Positions 25,245 through 34,444 of a stretch of DNA of 64,000 nt are shown here, one piece after another. A program made the translations under genes and the position numbers. Numbering within the stretch: the first letter of the stretch is position 1; each line of letters starts with the position of its first letter. The notes under the pieces are model-generated. The model was not told the DNA's origin and ran no database searches. It saw nothing but the letters and a program-made list of their open reading frames with translations. Source of the DNA: Leucothrix mucor DSM 2157 (lineage in GTDB: Bacteria; Pseudomonadota; Gammaproteobacteria; Thiotrichales; Thiotrichaceae); NCBI RefSeq assembly GCF_000419525.1, contig NZ_ATTE01000001.1, positions 5,032,638 through 5,096,637 of the forward strand, given 5' to 3'.

Positions 25245-26523
25245 GATCTGCCTCCTGCATTACCCAATCCAAATAAACGGAAGCGGTCCACGTAAAGTCT
25301 TTACCGCCAAGTCCATCACCGGTAATCGGGTTAAAGTATTCGTAAAAACTGCTCTGTGCGATCAAATCCTCAGAGTCCTTGCGAATGCGCTTTGCACGCT
25401 CATGCTCGCCCACTTCGCTAAAGCCTAAGCCGATGCGGTTGTTGATTACGTGCCACACCGGTCCACGCCAATAACGCTTCGCATCAAAATCCGCATGCTC
25501 AGGGTCAAAGCTCGGTACCATAAATTTCACCTTATTGGCGATGCGATCAAACTGATCCATCAAGTGACCATGGTGTAAGTCGTTGTGCATGCTGGCGTAG
25601 CAAGACAAGAAGCTCGCCGCTGACACACTGTCGATTGGCTGTTGCAGTACCGGATCGTACGCTGTGTAAGCTTGTACTTTCGGATTCCACAAGTTAATCC
25701 AACCCAGCTCCAGCGTATTAATGTGCGACTGGATTAGCTCGATTGAGTCGGTGTCTTCCGGTAAGTACTTGTTCAGCAGCACGATCAGATCGCGGTTGGC
25801 GCGCAATAAGAACGCCGTCATACCAGGGTCAACCATGCGGAATGGGGAGTTTTGTCCCAGATACGCTTGTGGCCAATGGCGGTCGCGACCAAATTTCACC
25901 AAAGTGAGGTAGCGGTCATACTGTTCTTTAGTCGGGCGCTGGCTGCTGTCTACATGGTCTAAGTCGCGACGGGTATACGGTGGCAGGTCAGCAATTTCAA
26001 CGCGTGCCATGCCCTGATCCCAATCGGTGAGGTTGTCACGGCCAGATTCCCAGGGGTGGATAATTTGGATGCCGAGTGATTGTGGATCAAGCCGCGCTTT
26101 CATAAACCAGTCATGCCAGCGGACTAAGCGACGCAACATGTCGTACATGCCGTTAACATCGCGATAAGGCCCAGCCTCATCCAACTGACGAACCACGCTC
26201 GCCAATACCGGCGGCTGAGTGATACCAGAGGTTTCAATAAATTGACCGGTATTCCAGATATCCGGACCGGGGAAATAACCATCATGATCACCACGGAACA
26301 TGATGTGAGGAATCATGCCATCCGGCCATTGTGAAGAGGCCAGTTGCATGACTTCCTGCCAAGCACGGTGTTGGTTAATAAACCGATAACCTAAGGCGGC
26401 AAAGGCCGAGTCCCAGTTAAATTGCACGGGATACAAACCATGGGTTGGCAACGAGTATGTGCCACGGTCGTTTTGTTTTAGCACGTCAATGGCGCGCTGA
26501 TACAGTGAGTTTGAAGTTGCCAT
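25231..26523 (-). CDS. GH63-like glycosidase, probable glucosylglycerate/mannosylglycerate hydrolase
   Basis: This 430-residue cytosolic (alpha/alpha)6-barrel glycosidase is of the MGH1/GH63 type. Visible signatures are FNWDSAFAALGY near 34, IIHPWESGRDNL near 160 and YWRGPVWHVINNRIGLG near 350. No signal peptide is present. This layout matches bacterial glucosylglycerate and mannosylglycerate hydrolases. The preference for glucosylglycerate follows from the GpgS-type synthase at 33084. The ATG at 26523 has AAAGGA just upstream and starts 1 base after the permease stop. It would act on the solute imported by the adjacent ABC system. Confidence 0.8.
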   Translation of the reverse strand: MATSNSLYQRAIDVLKQNDRGTYSLPTHGLYPVQFNWDSAFAALGYRFINQHRAWQEVMQLASSQWPDGMIPHIMFRGDHDGYFPGPDIWNTGQFIETSGITQPPVLASVVRQLDEAGPYRDVNGMYDMLRRLVRWHDWFMKARLDPQSLGIQIIHPWESGRDNLTDWDQGMARVEIADLPPYTRRDLDHVDSSQRPTKEQYDRYLTLVKFGRDRHWPQAYLGQNSPFRMVDPGMTAFLLRANRDLIVLLNKYLPEDTDSIELIQSHINTLELGWINLWNPKVQAYTAYDPVLQQPIDSVSAASFLSCYASMHNDLHHGHLMDQFDRIANKVKFMVPSFDPEHADFDAKRYWRGPVWHVINNRIGLGFSEVGEHERAKRIRKDSEDLIAQSSFYEYFNPITGDGLGGKDFTWTASVYLDWVMQEADHGQD

Positions 26524-26524
26524 A

Positions 26525-27754
26525 TTATCCTTTAACGCTACCAGCGGTGAGCCCTTGCACAAGGAAGCGTTCCGCCCATAAGAAAATTACCAGAATTGGT
26601 GCCGTGGCTATCACAGCGCCAGCCATTAAATGTTGTCTCGGGACTTCCGAGGAGTTCAGCGATACCACACCACGTGATAGGGTGAACTTTTGCGGGTCAT
26701 CCAAAAACATAAACGCAAACAGAAATTCATTCCAAGCAATCATAAAGACGTACAAAGCAACGGATGCCATGGCCGGCAAGCTGAGCGGCAGGGTAATGGT
26801 TAAGATCACGCGTAGGCGTGAACAGCCATCCATCATGCCGGCTTCTTCAAGCTCGCGAGGCAAGCCACGGAAGTAACCTTGCAGCATATACAGCGCCACT
26901 GGCAGTGTGGTTGCAGGGTAGACCAGTAACAGGCCGGTGAGGCTATTACGCAGGCCTAATTGTGAGAACACGGCGTATAGCGGGATAACCAATACAATCG
27001 CTGGCACCAGATAAATCATCAGGATTGAGCGAGACAGCACCACGCGACCAGGGAAGTTTAAGCGAGAGACCGCATAAGCACCCGGAATGGCAAAGGCCAG
27101 TGTAATGATGACGGTGAGTACGGAGACTAGCGCTGCATTCCACAAGTACACATCGAAGTTAAACTTGGTGAACAGCTCAATGTAAGAGCGGAACAAGTCA
27201 GGCATCGACTGGCTGAAGTCTGGCATTAAATCCAAAGGATTCATTAGCAGGGCTTGCTGGCTTTTCAAACTACTCATCACCAGTACATACAGCGGTAATA
27301 ACACCATGACGCCGAAGAACAGGAAGCCGAAGTAGCGCATGGAGGTGATAAACGACAGCTCCAGATTGCGGCGCTTAATGCTATTGCGATCCAGTTTGGC
27401 CAGTATGTTTTGCATCATCCAGCTTTGCACAACCGCAAAACCAATCAAGGCCAGTAGCTGCCAGAGCGTGCTTTCGCCAAATGACAGGGTAAAGGGCTGA
27501 AACAAGGAAAACAGCAATACCCCAATGGCGTGAACGGCAATGGTAATCAGGCGATGGCGTTGATCTCGCTGAATAATCGGGCGTAAACCAATCCAGGCGG
27601 CACCGACTATTCCGGTCAATAGAAACGCCCAAAGCACGGGTTTAATCGCAAGGCCGGTTAACAAGGCCAGCGTCACGGCAATGGTGATACCGGTGAGAAT
27701 AGACCAGATAGCACCGGTCAATAGCGCATAAAGCGGCGTGAAGACCTTAATCAT
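26525..27754 (-). CDS. ABC transporter permease (MalG-like) with extra N-terminal membrane region
   Basis: The C-terminal 275 residues are a standard CUT1 permease with the coupling helix EEAGMMDGCSRLRVILTITLPLS and PVALYMLQGYF. The first 130 or so residues add about four more hydrophobic segments (LLTGAIWSILTGITIAVTLA, ...), giving 409 residues against the usual 275-300. The start overlaps the upstream permease stop by 4 bases. The extra segments may be needed for assembly with the unusual partner permease. Confidence 0.85.
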   Translation of the reverse strand: MIKVFTPLYALLTGAIWSILTGITIAVTLALLTGLAIKPVLWAFLLTGIVGAAWIGLRPIIQRDQRHRLITIAVHAIGVLLFSLFQPFTLSFGESTLWQLLALIGFAVVQSWMMQNILAKLDRNSIKRRNLELSFITSMRYFGFLFFGVMVLLPLYVLVMSSLKSQQALLMNPLDLMPDFSQSMPDLFRSYIELFTKFNFDVYLWNAALVSVLTVIITLAFAIPGAYAVSRLNFPGRVVLSRSILMIYLVPAIVLVIPLYAVFSQLGLRNSLTGLLLVYPATTLPVALYMLQGYFRGLPRELEEAGMMDGCSRLRVILTITLPLSLPAMASVALYVFMIAWNEFLFAFMFLDDPQKFTLSRGVVSLNSSEVPRQHLMAGAVIATAPILVIFLWAERFLVQGLTAGSVKG

Positions 27755-29019
27755 AATCCTTCCTCCTTCGGAATGCTGCGGAAGTACAGCAACGACAGAA
27801 TCAATAACAGTGCAAAGATGACCACAGCAACCGCCGCACCAGCACCCAAGTTACTTAAGGCGAAGGCTTGCTCGTACACGTCCACGGTGAGGGTACGGGT
27901 TCCAGCGTTACCACCAGTGAGCAGGAAGATGTCGTCGAATTTGTTAAACGTCCAGATAAAGCGGAGCAGGAACAATACCGCGATAATTCCGAACAACTGA
28001 GGCAGTGACAAGTGCCAGAACTGTTGGAGTGGCGATGCCCCATCCATTTCAGCGGCTTCGTACATATCGGTCGGGATAGATTGCATCCGCGCCATAATGA
28101 ACATGAAAGCCAGTGGGAAATAACGCCAGATCTCAAAGGCGATAACCATTGAGAGTGCGACTGGGAAGTTGAACTCCATGCCCAGAAATTCAATCGGTGT
28201 ACTGCGAATTCCAAAGAAGTTAATGGATTGCTCAATGACGCTCATTTGCTTGAGCAGGGCGTTGACCGCACCGGAGTAGGGGTCAAACAGTACCAGCCAC
28301 GTAAACGCCATGGCGATAACGGGAGCCACATAGGGGAATAGAAATAATCCCCGCGCCACTGCGCGACCACGGAACTCTTTTTGTAGTAATTGGGCGGCAA
28401 ATAAACCCATCACCAGCGCACCGATCGTGCCACCAAAGGTGTAAATCAGCGTGACCCACAGCACATCCCAAAAATGGGCACCATCGAAGACTTTCGCAAA
28501 GTTCTCAGTGGTGAAATCAAGGTTGGTCAGTACATTGTCTGAGCCACCACCCATGCTCGGTTCGAGTGATTTAAGCGGTATCGGGTTGTTGATATAGGCT
28601 TCACCAGCCGTCACTGGGATCTTTAAGCGCTCGCTAAATTTGGCGGGGATATCACCAAACTCACAGCTTAACTGAGAGGCGGCTAGTTGGCAGCGGCTAT
28701 CCAGCTCAGTAATCGTAATGCCATCCGGTAGTGTGGTCCGGAGTGAAGCGTCTGTTACTTGCTTTTGTTGCGAACTGTTGCGTATTCGAAATTCGAGGGT
28801 TGCGGTGTCTCCAACGTTTTCCAGTGAGCCACGCAAGCGGGTATTGACCGTTGCTTCGGGCGCACGTAGATCATTTAAAGTAACCGGCTTCACGCTAATC
28901 CAGAAGGTCGCTACCAAGGGTAGCAACACGATCGCGAAGACGATGAAAATGGTTGGCAGCAGCATACTGTAGGCGAGTTTTGCCTCGCGCCGCGCCATTG
29001 GTCCGGCTGTAGTACTCAT
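27751..29019 (-). CDS. ABC transporter permease (MalF/UgpA-like) with inserted periplasmic domain
   Basis: This 422-residue CUT1 permease has TM1 (LLPTIFIVFAIVLLPLVATF). An insertion of roughly 90 residues follows before the usual FTTENFAKVFDG region. The insert is beta-rich with one Cys pair (CQLAASQLSC) and looks like a DUF11-type repeat (SLENVGDTATLEFRIRNSS). The rest is normal, with EAAEMDGASPLQQFWHLSLP as coupling helix. I start at ATG 29019 (MSTTAGPMARREAKLAY); a longer frame to 29073 lacks support. MalF carries its extra domain elsewhere (after TM3), so this placement is unusual. Confidence 0.83.
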   Translation of the reverse strand: MSTTAGPMARREAKLAYSMLLPTIFIVFAIVLLPLVATFWISVKPVTLNDLRAPEATVNTRLRGSLENVGDTATLEFRIRNSSQQKQVTDASLRTTLPDGITITELDSRCQLAASQLSCEFGDIPAKFSERLKIPVTAGEAYINNPIPLKSLEPSMGGGSDNVLTNLDFTTENFAKVFDGAHFWDVLWVTLIYTFGGTIGALVMGLFAAQLLQKEFRGRAVARGLFLFPYVAPVIAMAFTWLVLFDPYSGAVNALLKQMSVIEQSINFFGIRSTPIEFLGMEFNFPVALSMVIAFEIWRYFPLAFMFIMARMQSIPTDMYEAAEMDGASPLQQFWHLSLPQLFGIIAVLFLLRFIWTFNKFDDIFLLTGGNAGTRTLTVDVYEQAFALSNLGAGAAVAVVIFALLLILSLLYFRSIPKEEGL

Positions 29020-29038
29020 GCTATGAATGCTCGTGATT

Positions 29039-29120
29039 GGGTAGGGGTTAACCTGTAAAAGTTGGGGTGGCAAGTCCGGTGTGTGAAGCCGGACCTACCC
29101 ACTCAGGCCTGGTAGCCTGA
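29039..29120 (-). other. Intercistronic stem-loops between binding protein and permease genes
   Basis: Three pairings are visible: GGGTAGG (29039-29045) with CCTACCC (29094-29100), enclosing GTCCGG (29074-29079) with CCGGAC (29089-29094, sharing one base), and separately TCAGGC (29103-29108) with GCCTGA (29115-29120). No long T-run follows. These may stabilise the upstream binding-protein message or attenuate the permease genes. Confidence 0.5.
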
Positions 29121-29140
29121 TCGCTCGTTAAATCAATGGC

Positions 29141-30496
29141 TTAATCGATTTTACCTAGCTCTTCGTTCATCGCTTTAACGGTTGCGGCTGCATCGCGGGC
29201 ACCATCAACGTATTCACGCACTAAACGATTGATCACTTGTGAGTTGATGATCTTAGAAGCAGCACCCAGCTGACCTTCTTTTACACCCCAGCGATCAGCT
29301 GTTGCCAAGCCTTCTGTGATTGAAGCGATGGTTTCTGCATCGTACAACTCAGACAGTGGCTTTTTACGATCAACACCCACTGGCAGCTTTGCCCAAGCGT
29401 CTAAGAACTTAGTCGGCTCATCTTTAGTACCGCGACGGATTGGGAATTTACCCTCTGGCGCGATAGCTAACGTGTTGGTGTAGCCTTCATCCATTGAGAA
29501 GCTGATGAATTTCTCTGCTGCTTCAGTATCGGCGTCATTGGTTACACCAAAGTAACGGATATCCGCCCATGCTGCGCCATCTGGGTTGCTAGGGCCCATA
29601 AAGCGAGTCACTACGCCCGTTTTGGATGCCAGTTCAGTAGACTCAGGATCGCTGTTCAAGGTTGGTGGCGCAGAGTCACGCAAACCCGCCAGTTCATCCA
29701 GAATAAACGGAGACCAGATGATCATCGCTGCTTTACCCGCAAAATACATTTCACGAGACTGCTTCCAGTAGAGGTCACCCGGAGGAGAGGCTTTTACCAA
29801 GGTCTTGTAGAAGTCTAATACTTCAGTGGTTTTCTTCTCATCCAGCGGCGAGAAGCCATCGTTGTTTACGGGTGATACGCCATTGGCCAGGAACACATGC
29901 TCCAGTACTTGGCTCATGAAGTTTTCATCAATCTTAGTCGGTGCAACAAAGCCGTAAAGCTCAGGTGGGTTGTGCAGCGCTTCGATAGCTTTAGCGATGC
30001 TTGCGTAGCTGGTTGGAGCCTCAAGGCCTTTCTCTTTGAACAGGTCTTTACGGTACAGCACTAACTGAGTCCAGCCATCAACCGGAACGGCTGCGTAGCC
30101 TTCTGGTAGCTTAGCCATATTCAGTGCGCCCGGTGCGAACGTATCCACGCCCAGTGCATTGATCAGGTCAGTGTTGATTTCGGTATCCAAAATACCGGCT
30201 TCACTCCATGGCAGTGCGTACTGCAGCGGGAAGTAAATCACATCCGGTAGATCGCCAGCAGCCAATGCAGCCGTTGCACGAGTTCCCAGATCTTTCTCAG
30301 TCACTGGAATGATTTGTACTTCAATGCCGCTAGTGGCTTTGAATTTATCCGCAGTTTCTTGCTGCTTGGCTAGGCGCTCAGGTTGCTCTTCTGTGGTCCA
30401 AAAGCGCAGTGTGTCAGCAGATGCCATGCTGCTCATCATCAGCGTGGCGGCCAGTGCCAGTGCAATTTTCTTCATCGATGGTTTCATACTCGTCAT
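29141..30496 (-). CDS. ABC transporter extracellular substrate-binding protein (family 1)
   Basis: This 451-residue periplasmic solute-binding protein has a Sec signal peptide (KKIALALAATLMMSSMASA). The mature part starts DTLRFWTTEEQPERL and includes DVIYFPLQYALPWSEAGIL, YAAVPVDGWTQLVLYRKDLF and AAMIIWSPFILDELAGL, typical of CUT1 binding proteins. The ATG at 30496 has AGGAGG 9 bases upstream. The neighbouring hydrolase predicts a glycosylglycerate or similar small glycoside as ligand. Confidence 0.88.
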   Translation of the reverse strand: MTSMKPSMKKIALALAATLMMSSMASADTLRFWTTEEQPERLAKQQETADKFKATSGIEVQIIPVTEKDLGTRATAALAAGDLPDVIYFPLQYALPWSEAGILDTEINTDLINALGVDTFAPGALNMAKLPEGYAAVPVDGWTQLVLYRKDLFKEKGLEAPTSYASIAKAIEALHNPPELYGFVAPTKIDENFMSQVLEHVFLANGVSPVNNDGFSPLDEKKTTEVLDFYKTLVKASPPGDLYWKQSREMYFAGKAAMIIWSPFILDELAGLRDSAPPTLNSDPESTELASKTGVVTRFMGPSNPDGAAWADIRYFGVTNDADTEAAEKFISFSMDEGYTNTLAIAPEGKFPIRRGTKDEPTKFLDAWAKLPVGVDRKKPLSELYDAETIASITEGLATADRWGVKEGQLGAASKIINSQVINRLVREYVDGARDAAATVKAMNEELGKID

Positions 30497-30530
30497 CTCT
30501 TATTTCCTCCTAAAGTGTCAAGAGACTTGC

Positions 30531-31556
30531 TCAATCGATTCTACGGTCAGAATCACGTTCAATCAGTTGTAGCGGTAATAACATATGCTCCGGTTCGCAA
30601 TCGGGCGTTTCCAGCAAGCGTAATAACATGCGGGACACTTGCTCACCGGCATCTTTCAGCGGTTGGCGTAAAGTGGTTAATGAGGGCGACACATAAGCCG
30701 CCAAGTGGAAATCGCCATAACCAATCACGGCAATATCCGGGCCCACTCTCAGGCCATGTTGCTGAATGGCATTCATCGCGCCAATCGCCATGGCATCACT
30801 GCCACAAAAAATCGCATCGGGAATGGATTTGGTATCTTTTAACCACGCCTCGGTAATTTTAAACCCGGAGGCTTCGCTCATATCGCCTTCTTGCAGTTGC
30901 AAGCTAATGCCTTCGCTGCGCTCAATAATGTGTTTGTAGCCTTGTACCAGTAGGCGCGAGAAGTTAAACATTTCTGGCGGCGTGATCAGTGCCAGACGTT
31001 TGCGGTCTTGCGCGATAAAGCGCTTAGCGACTAACTTGGCGCCAGCCAGCATATCCATATCAAACCAGCTGTAGCTTTTGGAGCGGCTGGTGCGGCCATG
31101 GCACACAAAGGGAATGTTATTGTCTTGCAGTAACTTGATGCGCTCATCCTGTGGTCGGGTACGGGCAACGATAAAGGCATTTGCCTTATTCTCACGTAAC
31201 AGACGACGGTAAACCTCAATTTCAGAGCGTTCACAAGCGGGCATGGTAATGAGTAGGTCGCGTTCGGCGGCGGTGAGGGTGTCACCAATACCGGCAATAA
31301 AGCTGGCAAAGAACGGATCGGAAAAACGGTGTACGCCCGGTGGCATAACATAGGCAACGGTATCGACGCGGGATTTACCACGGGCCAGTTGCTGAGCCAC
31401 ACGAGAAGGGCGGTAATTGAGTGCTTCGGCAGCAGCTTGTACGCGTTGACGAGTGGTGGGGCTAATATCCTGATAATTATTCAGCGCGCGCGATACGGTG
31501 CTAGGCGTAAGCCCTACATGTTCAGCCAACTGCTTCAGATTGATATTTGATGCCAT
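30531..31556 (-). CDS. LacI-family transcriptional regulator
   Basis: This 341-residue repressor begins with a LacI HTH (INLKQLAEHVGLTPSTVSRALNN) and hinge (ALNYRPSRVAQQLARGKS). A periplasmic-binding-like effector domain follows (DAIFCGSDAMAIGAMNAIQQHG). The ATG at 31556 follows GGAGGAGG. It is the promoter-proximal gene of the ABC/hydrolase operon (34 bases to the next start), so it likely represses the whole unit, itself included, through the twin palindromes at 31586-31620. Confidence 0.9.
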   Translation of the reverse strand: MASNINLKQLAEHVGLTPSTVSRALNNYQDISPTTRQRVQAAAEALNYRPSRVAQQLARGKSRVDTVAYVMPPGVHRFSDPFFASFIAGIGDTLTAAERDLLITMPACERSEIEVYRRLLRENKANAFIVARTRPQDERIKLLQDNNIPFVCHGRTSRSKSYSWFDMDMLAGAKLVAKRFIAQDRKRLALITPPEMFNFSRLLVQGYKHIIERSEGISLQLQEGDMSEASGFKITEAWLKDTKSIPDAIFCGSDAMAIGAMNAIQQHGLRVGPDIAVIGYGDFHLAAYVSPSLTTLRQPLKDAGEQVSRMLLRLLETPDCEPEHMLLPLQLIERDSDRRID

Positions 31557-31585
31557 CTGGACCTCCTCCATTCGAAAATGTGCTC

Positions 31586-31620
31586 CGAAAGCGATTTTGA
31601 TATTACCGAAATCGCTTTCG
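31586..31620. promoter_or_regulatory. Two LacI-type operators
   Basis: Two 14-base palindrome-like sites, CGAAAGCGATTTTG (31586-31599) and CGAAATCGCTTTCG (31607-31620), start 21 bases apart. The two together also form a larger inverted repeat. They lie 30-64 bases upstream of the LacI-family start. Spacing of two helical turns would allow side-by-side dimers. Confidence 0.72.
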
Positions 31621-31755
31621 TAGATCAATACTATTTTGCGACTAATCTAATACGCTATTGTTTTTTGGTGTGGAAAATAAGACAGGGAACTGCAATGAGT
31701 CCCCTGTCGGTTAGCGAGTGTTGAGCCGCGTTTTCGCGGCTTTTAGCAATGATAT

Positions 31756-31986
31756 TTAGCGCAGCATGGCGTTTAAGTGATCGACTACTTCTGCCCAATC
31801 GGCATCTTCAGTAATCGACTCTTTTAGAAAAGCGGCCTGTGAGTCGCTCCAGCAGTCGGCTTCGTGCAGCTCTACGCTGGCAGGAATCGGCTTGTGGGAT
31901 GAGACAAATTGCTCAATCGCTGCATCGTCATCGGCTAAGCCCAGCTGGGCGAATAATGAATTGAGAGAATGTACGGGTGAATCCAT
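31756..31986 (-). CDS. DUF2789 family protein
   Basis: This 76-residue protein, SPVHSLNSLFAQLGLADDDA...FLKESITEDADWAEVVDHLN, matches the DUF2789 pattern over its full length. Function is unknown. The ATG at 31986 is supported by AAGGAGAT upstream; a longer frame to 32040 is not. It lies alone between the LacI gene and the synthase pair. Confidence 0.8.
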   Translation of the reverse strand: MDSPVHSLNSLFAQLGLADDDAAIEQFVSSHKPIPASVELHEADCWSDSQAAFLKESITEDADWAEVVDHLNAMLR

Positions 31987-32282
31987 GATTATCTCCTTAG
32001 TTGTGTCTATAAAGTCAGCCGAACTTTCATATTGGTGCAAGCTCGGCTTCGGTAAAACGCGGTCACTTTCGGTAATGCTGCGCTGATCTTATCGGAATGT
32101 AAACTGCCTGCATAAATTTGCGGGTATAAAGCAGGCACGCCCATTTGGTTTAAAGTGTGATAGCATTAACCGACCCCGCACTGAGCCTAAGGCGACTATT
32201 TATTAGTGCTCAGCGCAGTGTGAAAGGTCTGGAGGAAATGCAATAAAAACAACTTATTAGCCGCTTCCGGAGGTATGGTTTT

Positions 32283-33062
32283 ATGCAGAAAAACTGTTTG
32301 GTCTTTACAGACCTGGACGGAACCTTGCTCGATCATCACAATTATAGTCACGCCGCCGCACAAACTGCGCTGGACGCGCTGGCTGCTTTGCACATCCCCG
32401 TTATATTAAACTCCAGCAAAACCCTCAGCGAAATTGAATTTATCGCAGCCGATATCGGGCTCGACTCTCCTCGTATTGCCGAAAATGGCAGCTTAATTGC
32501 TTACCCAAAAACCGGTGAAATTAAGATATTGGGCGCAGACTATGCTTCGATTTGCGACTGCCTCAAGCGCTTGCGCGACACTTACGATTATCAATTTACC
32601 GGCTTTAATGACTGGAGCGCGGAAGATATTGCCGAGGTAACCGGTTTAGATATTGACGCGGCGGCTCGGGCCAAACAGCGCGAAGCCAGCGAGCCGTTAA
32701 TTTGGCAGGATAATGCGGAGGAGCTGGAAGCATTTAAAGCGCAATTAGCTGAAAACGGCTTGAGCTTAAAACGCGGCGGGCGTTTCTGGCATGTCATGGG
32801 GCAGGCCGATAAAGTGATGGCGATGCAGTATCTGGTCGATGCGCAGCAAGCAAGGCAATCTGAAAAGCCCTTAGTGATCGCGCTGGGCGATGGGCCCAAT
32901 GATAAAGATATGCTGGCAGCGGCCGATATTGCAGTCATTGTGTACAACCCCGATGGCACCGTGTTTGATCTGCCGGAGCGCGATACGCAACGCCAAATTC
33001 GCACCAAACTGGCTGGCCCCACCGGCTGGAATGCCACGATTATGCAGTTACTTAACGAATAA
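32283..33062 (+). CDS. gpgP: Glucosyl-/mannosyl-3-phosphoglycerate phosphatase (HAD-IIB, MpgP family)
   Basis: This 259-residue HAD-IIB phosphatase has motif I FTDLDGTLLDH at 8-18, motif II ILNSSKT near 40, and motif IV ALGDGPNDKDMLAAAD near 200. The family pattern RIAENGSLIAYPKTG is present. It would dephosphorylate glucosyl-3-phosphoglycerate to glucosylglycerate, working with the synthase 21 bases downstream. The ATG has GGAGG 9 bases upstream. The sequence cannot separate glucosyl from mannosyl specificity; the GpgS-type partner favours glucosyl. Confidence 0.85.
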   Translation: MQKNCLVFTDLDGTLLDHHNYSHAAAQTALDALAALHIPVILNSSKTLSEIEFIAADIGLDSPRIAENGSLIAYPKTGEIKILGADYASICDCLKRLRDTYDYQFTGFNDWSAEDIAEVTGLDIDAAARAKQREASEPLIWQDNAEELEAFKAQLAENGLSLKRGGRFWHVMGQADKVMAMQYLVDAQQARQSEKPLVIALGDGPNDKDMLAAADIAVIVYNPDGTVFDLPERDTQRQIRTKLAGPTGWNATIMQLLNE

Positions 33063-33083
33063 TAAATCAACTTAAGGGAATTT

Positions 33084-34298
33084 ATGTCTGACTTTAAACA
33101 AAATGGACCAATAACCACGTTACATCGTCTGCCGGGTTATTCGTTAGAAAAGATTGAGAATGACTTGCGTCGATTTGCGAAGCGCTCGCCCATGACGCTG
33201 ATTTTGCCTTCCTTGTTCTCCGAGCTGGAAGGTCCAGCTTTGGCCAATATTCTCGAAGAGCTGAAAGGTGCTGATTACATTAATGAAATCGTGATTGGTT
33301 TGGATCAGGCTAATGAGGAGCAGTTTCATTACGCCAAAGAGTTCTTCTCCTGCCTGCCACAAAAAACACGCATTTTATGGAATGACGGCCCACGCCTGCG
33401 CGCCATTGCCGATGAGTTAGAGGCCCGTAAACTAGGACCAAGTCAAGCCGGTAAAGGTCGCAATGTGTGGTACTGCATGGGCTATATTCTTTCGGAAAAT
33501 AACAGCAAGGCCGTAGCGCTGCATGACTGCGATATTCTGACCTACACCCGTGATATTCCGGCGCGCTTGTTCTATCCCATTGTAAACCCCGCACTCGATT
33601 TTGAGTTTTGCAAAGGCTATTACACGCGGGTGAATGATAAGGGGCAGTTGAGTGGTCGCGTCACGCGTTTGTTTGTTCAGCCTCTAATTACCTCGCTGCA
33701 AAAAGTGTTGGGTCATACGGAGTATCTCGACTTTTTAGATGCCTTCCGCTATCCACTATCCGGTGAGTTTTCCTTAAGTACTGACCTGATTAATGCCATG
33801 CGCATTCCCAGTGATTGGGGGCTTGAGGTCGGGATTTTGTCGGAGGCTTATCGCAATACCACCAGCCGCCGTGTCTGTCAGGTAGACATTGCCGATAACT
33901 ACGATCATAAGCATCAGGAAATGGGTGAGGAAGACCATAAAGGCGGCCTCTCTCGCATGAGTTATGAAATTGCTAAGGCGATTTTCCGTAAGCTCGGCAC
34001 CGAAGGCACGATTATGGATAAGGCCTTTTTCAGAGCATTGAAAGCGGTTTATCTGCGTGAAGCCTTGGATATGCTGGAGCGTTATGATGCGGATGCGCAT
34101 ATCAACGGGCTAACGCTTGACCTACATGCTGAAGAAAAGTCGGTAGAGTTTTTCTCTGGTAGCATTTTAGATGCCGGTGAAAAGTACCTGAAAAACCCAC
34201 TCGAAACGCCATTTATTCCAAATTGGATGCGGGTATTTAGTGCAGTGCCTGATTTGCCAGAGCGCTTGTTAGAAGCGGTTAAGCAGGATAATGCTTAG
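33084..34298 (+). CDS. gpgS: Glucosyl-3-phosphoglycerate synthase (GT81, GpgS-like)
   Basis: This 404-residue GT-A glycosyltransferase transfers glucose from an NDP-glucose to 3-phosphoglycerate. Visible features are LPSLFSELEGPALANILEEL, GPSQAGKGRNVWYCMGYIL and the DxD-like AVALHDCDILTYTRDIPARL. YPLSGEFSLSTDL and GLEVGILSEAYRN with VDIADNYDHKHQ follow. These match GpgS from mycobacteria and Methanococcoides in kind and order. It forms a two-gene biosynthetic operon with the phosphatase. The product is a compatible solute typical of salt or nitrogen stress. Confidence 0.88.
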   Translation: MSDFKQNGPITTLHRLPGYSLEKIENDLRRFAKRSPMTLILPSLFSELEGPALANILEELKGADYINEIVIGLDQANEEQFHYAKEFFSCLPQKTRILWNDGPRLRAIADELEARKLGPSQAGKGRNVWYCMGYILSENNSKAVALHDCDILTYTRDIPARLFYPIVNPALDFEFCKGYYTRVNDKGQLSGRVTRLFVQPLITSLQKVLGHTEYLDFLDAFRYPLSGEFSLSTDLINAMRIPSDWGLEVGILSEAYRNTTSRRVCQVDIADNYDHKHQEMGEEDHKGGLSRMSYEIAKAIFRKLGTEGTIMDKAFFRALKAVYLREALDMLERYDADAHINGLTLDLHAEEKSVEFFSGSILDAGEKYLKNPLETPFIPNWMRVFSAVPDLPERLLEAVKQDNA

Positions 34299-34379
34299 AT
34301 TTTAATGAATGGTTAGGGCGTTTTTTAAATACCGCATCAGTCGGTTTTTAGCTGCTAAGCCATCATTGAGCAAAAAATA

Positions 34380-34443
34380 GGGAAGTAGCTGATTCATTTC
34401 AGCACTTCCCGAGCCTCGGCCAACTCTCTGTTGGCCTTTTTTA
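34380..34443 (+). terminator. Double hairpin and terminator after gpgS
   Basis: A first hairpin has GGGAAGT and GCTGA (34380-34392) pairing with TCAGC and ACTTCCC (34399-34410). It is followed by GGCCAAC (34418-34424) with GTTGGCC (34430-34436) and a T-run. The second hairpin is a clear Rho-independent terminator, 120 bases past the gpgS stop. Confidence 0.85.
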
Positions 34444-34444
34444 T

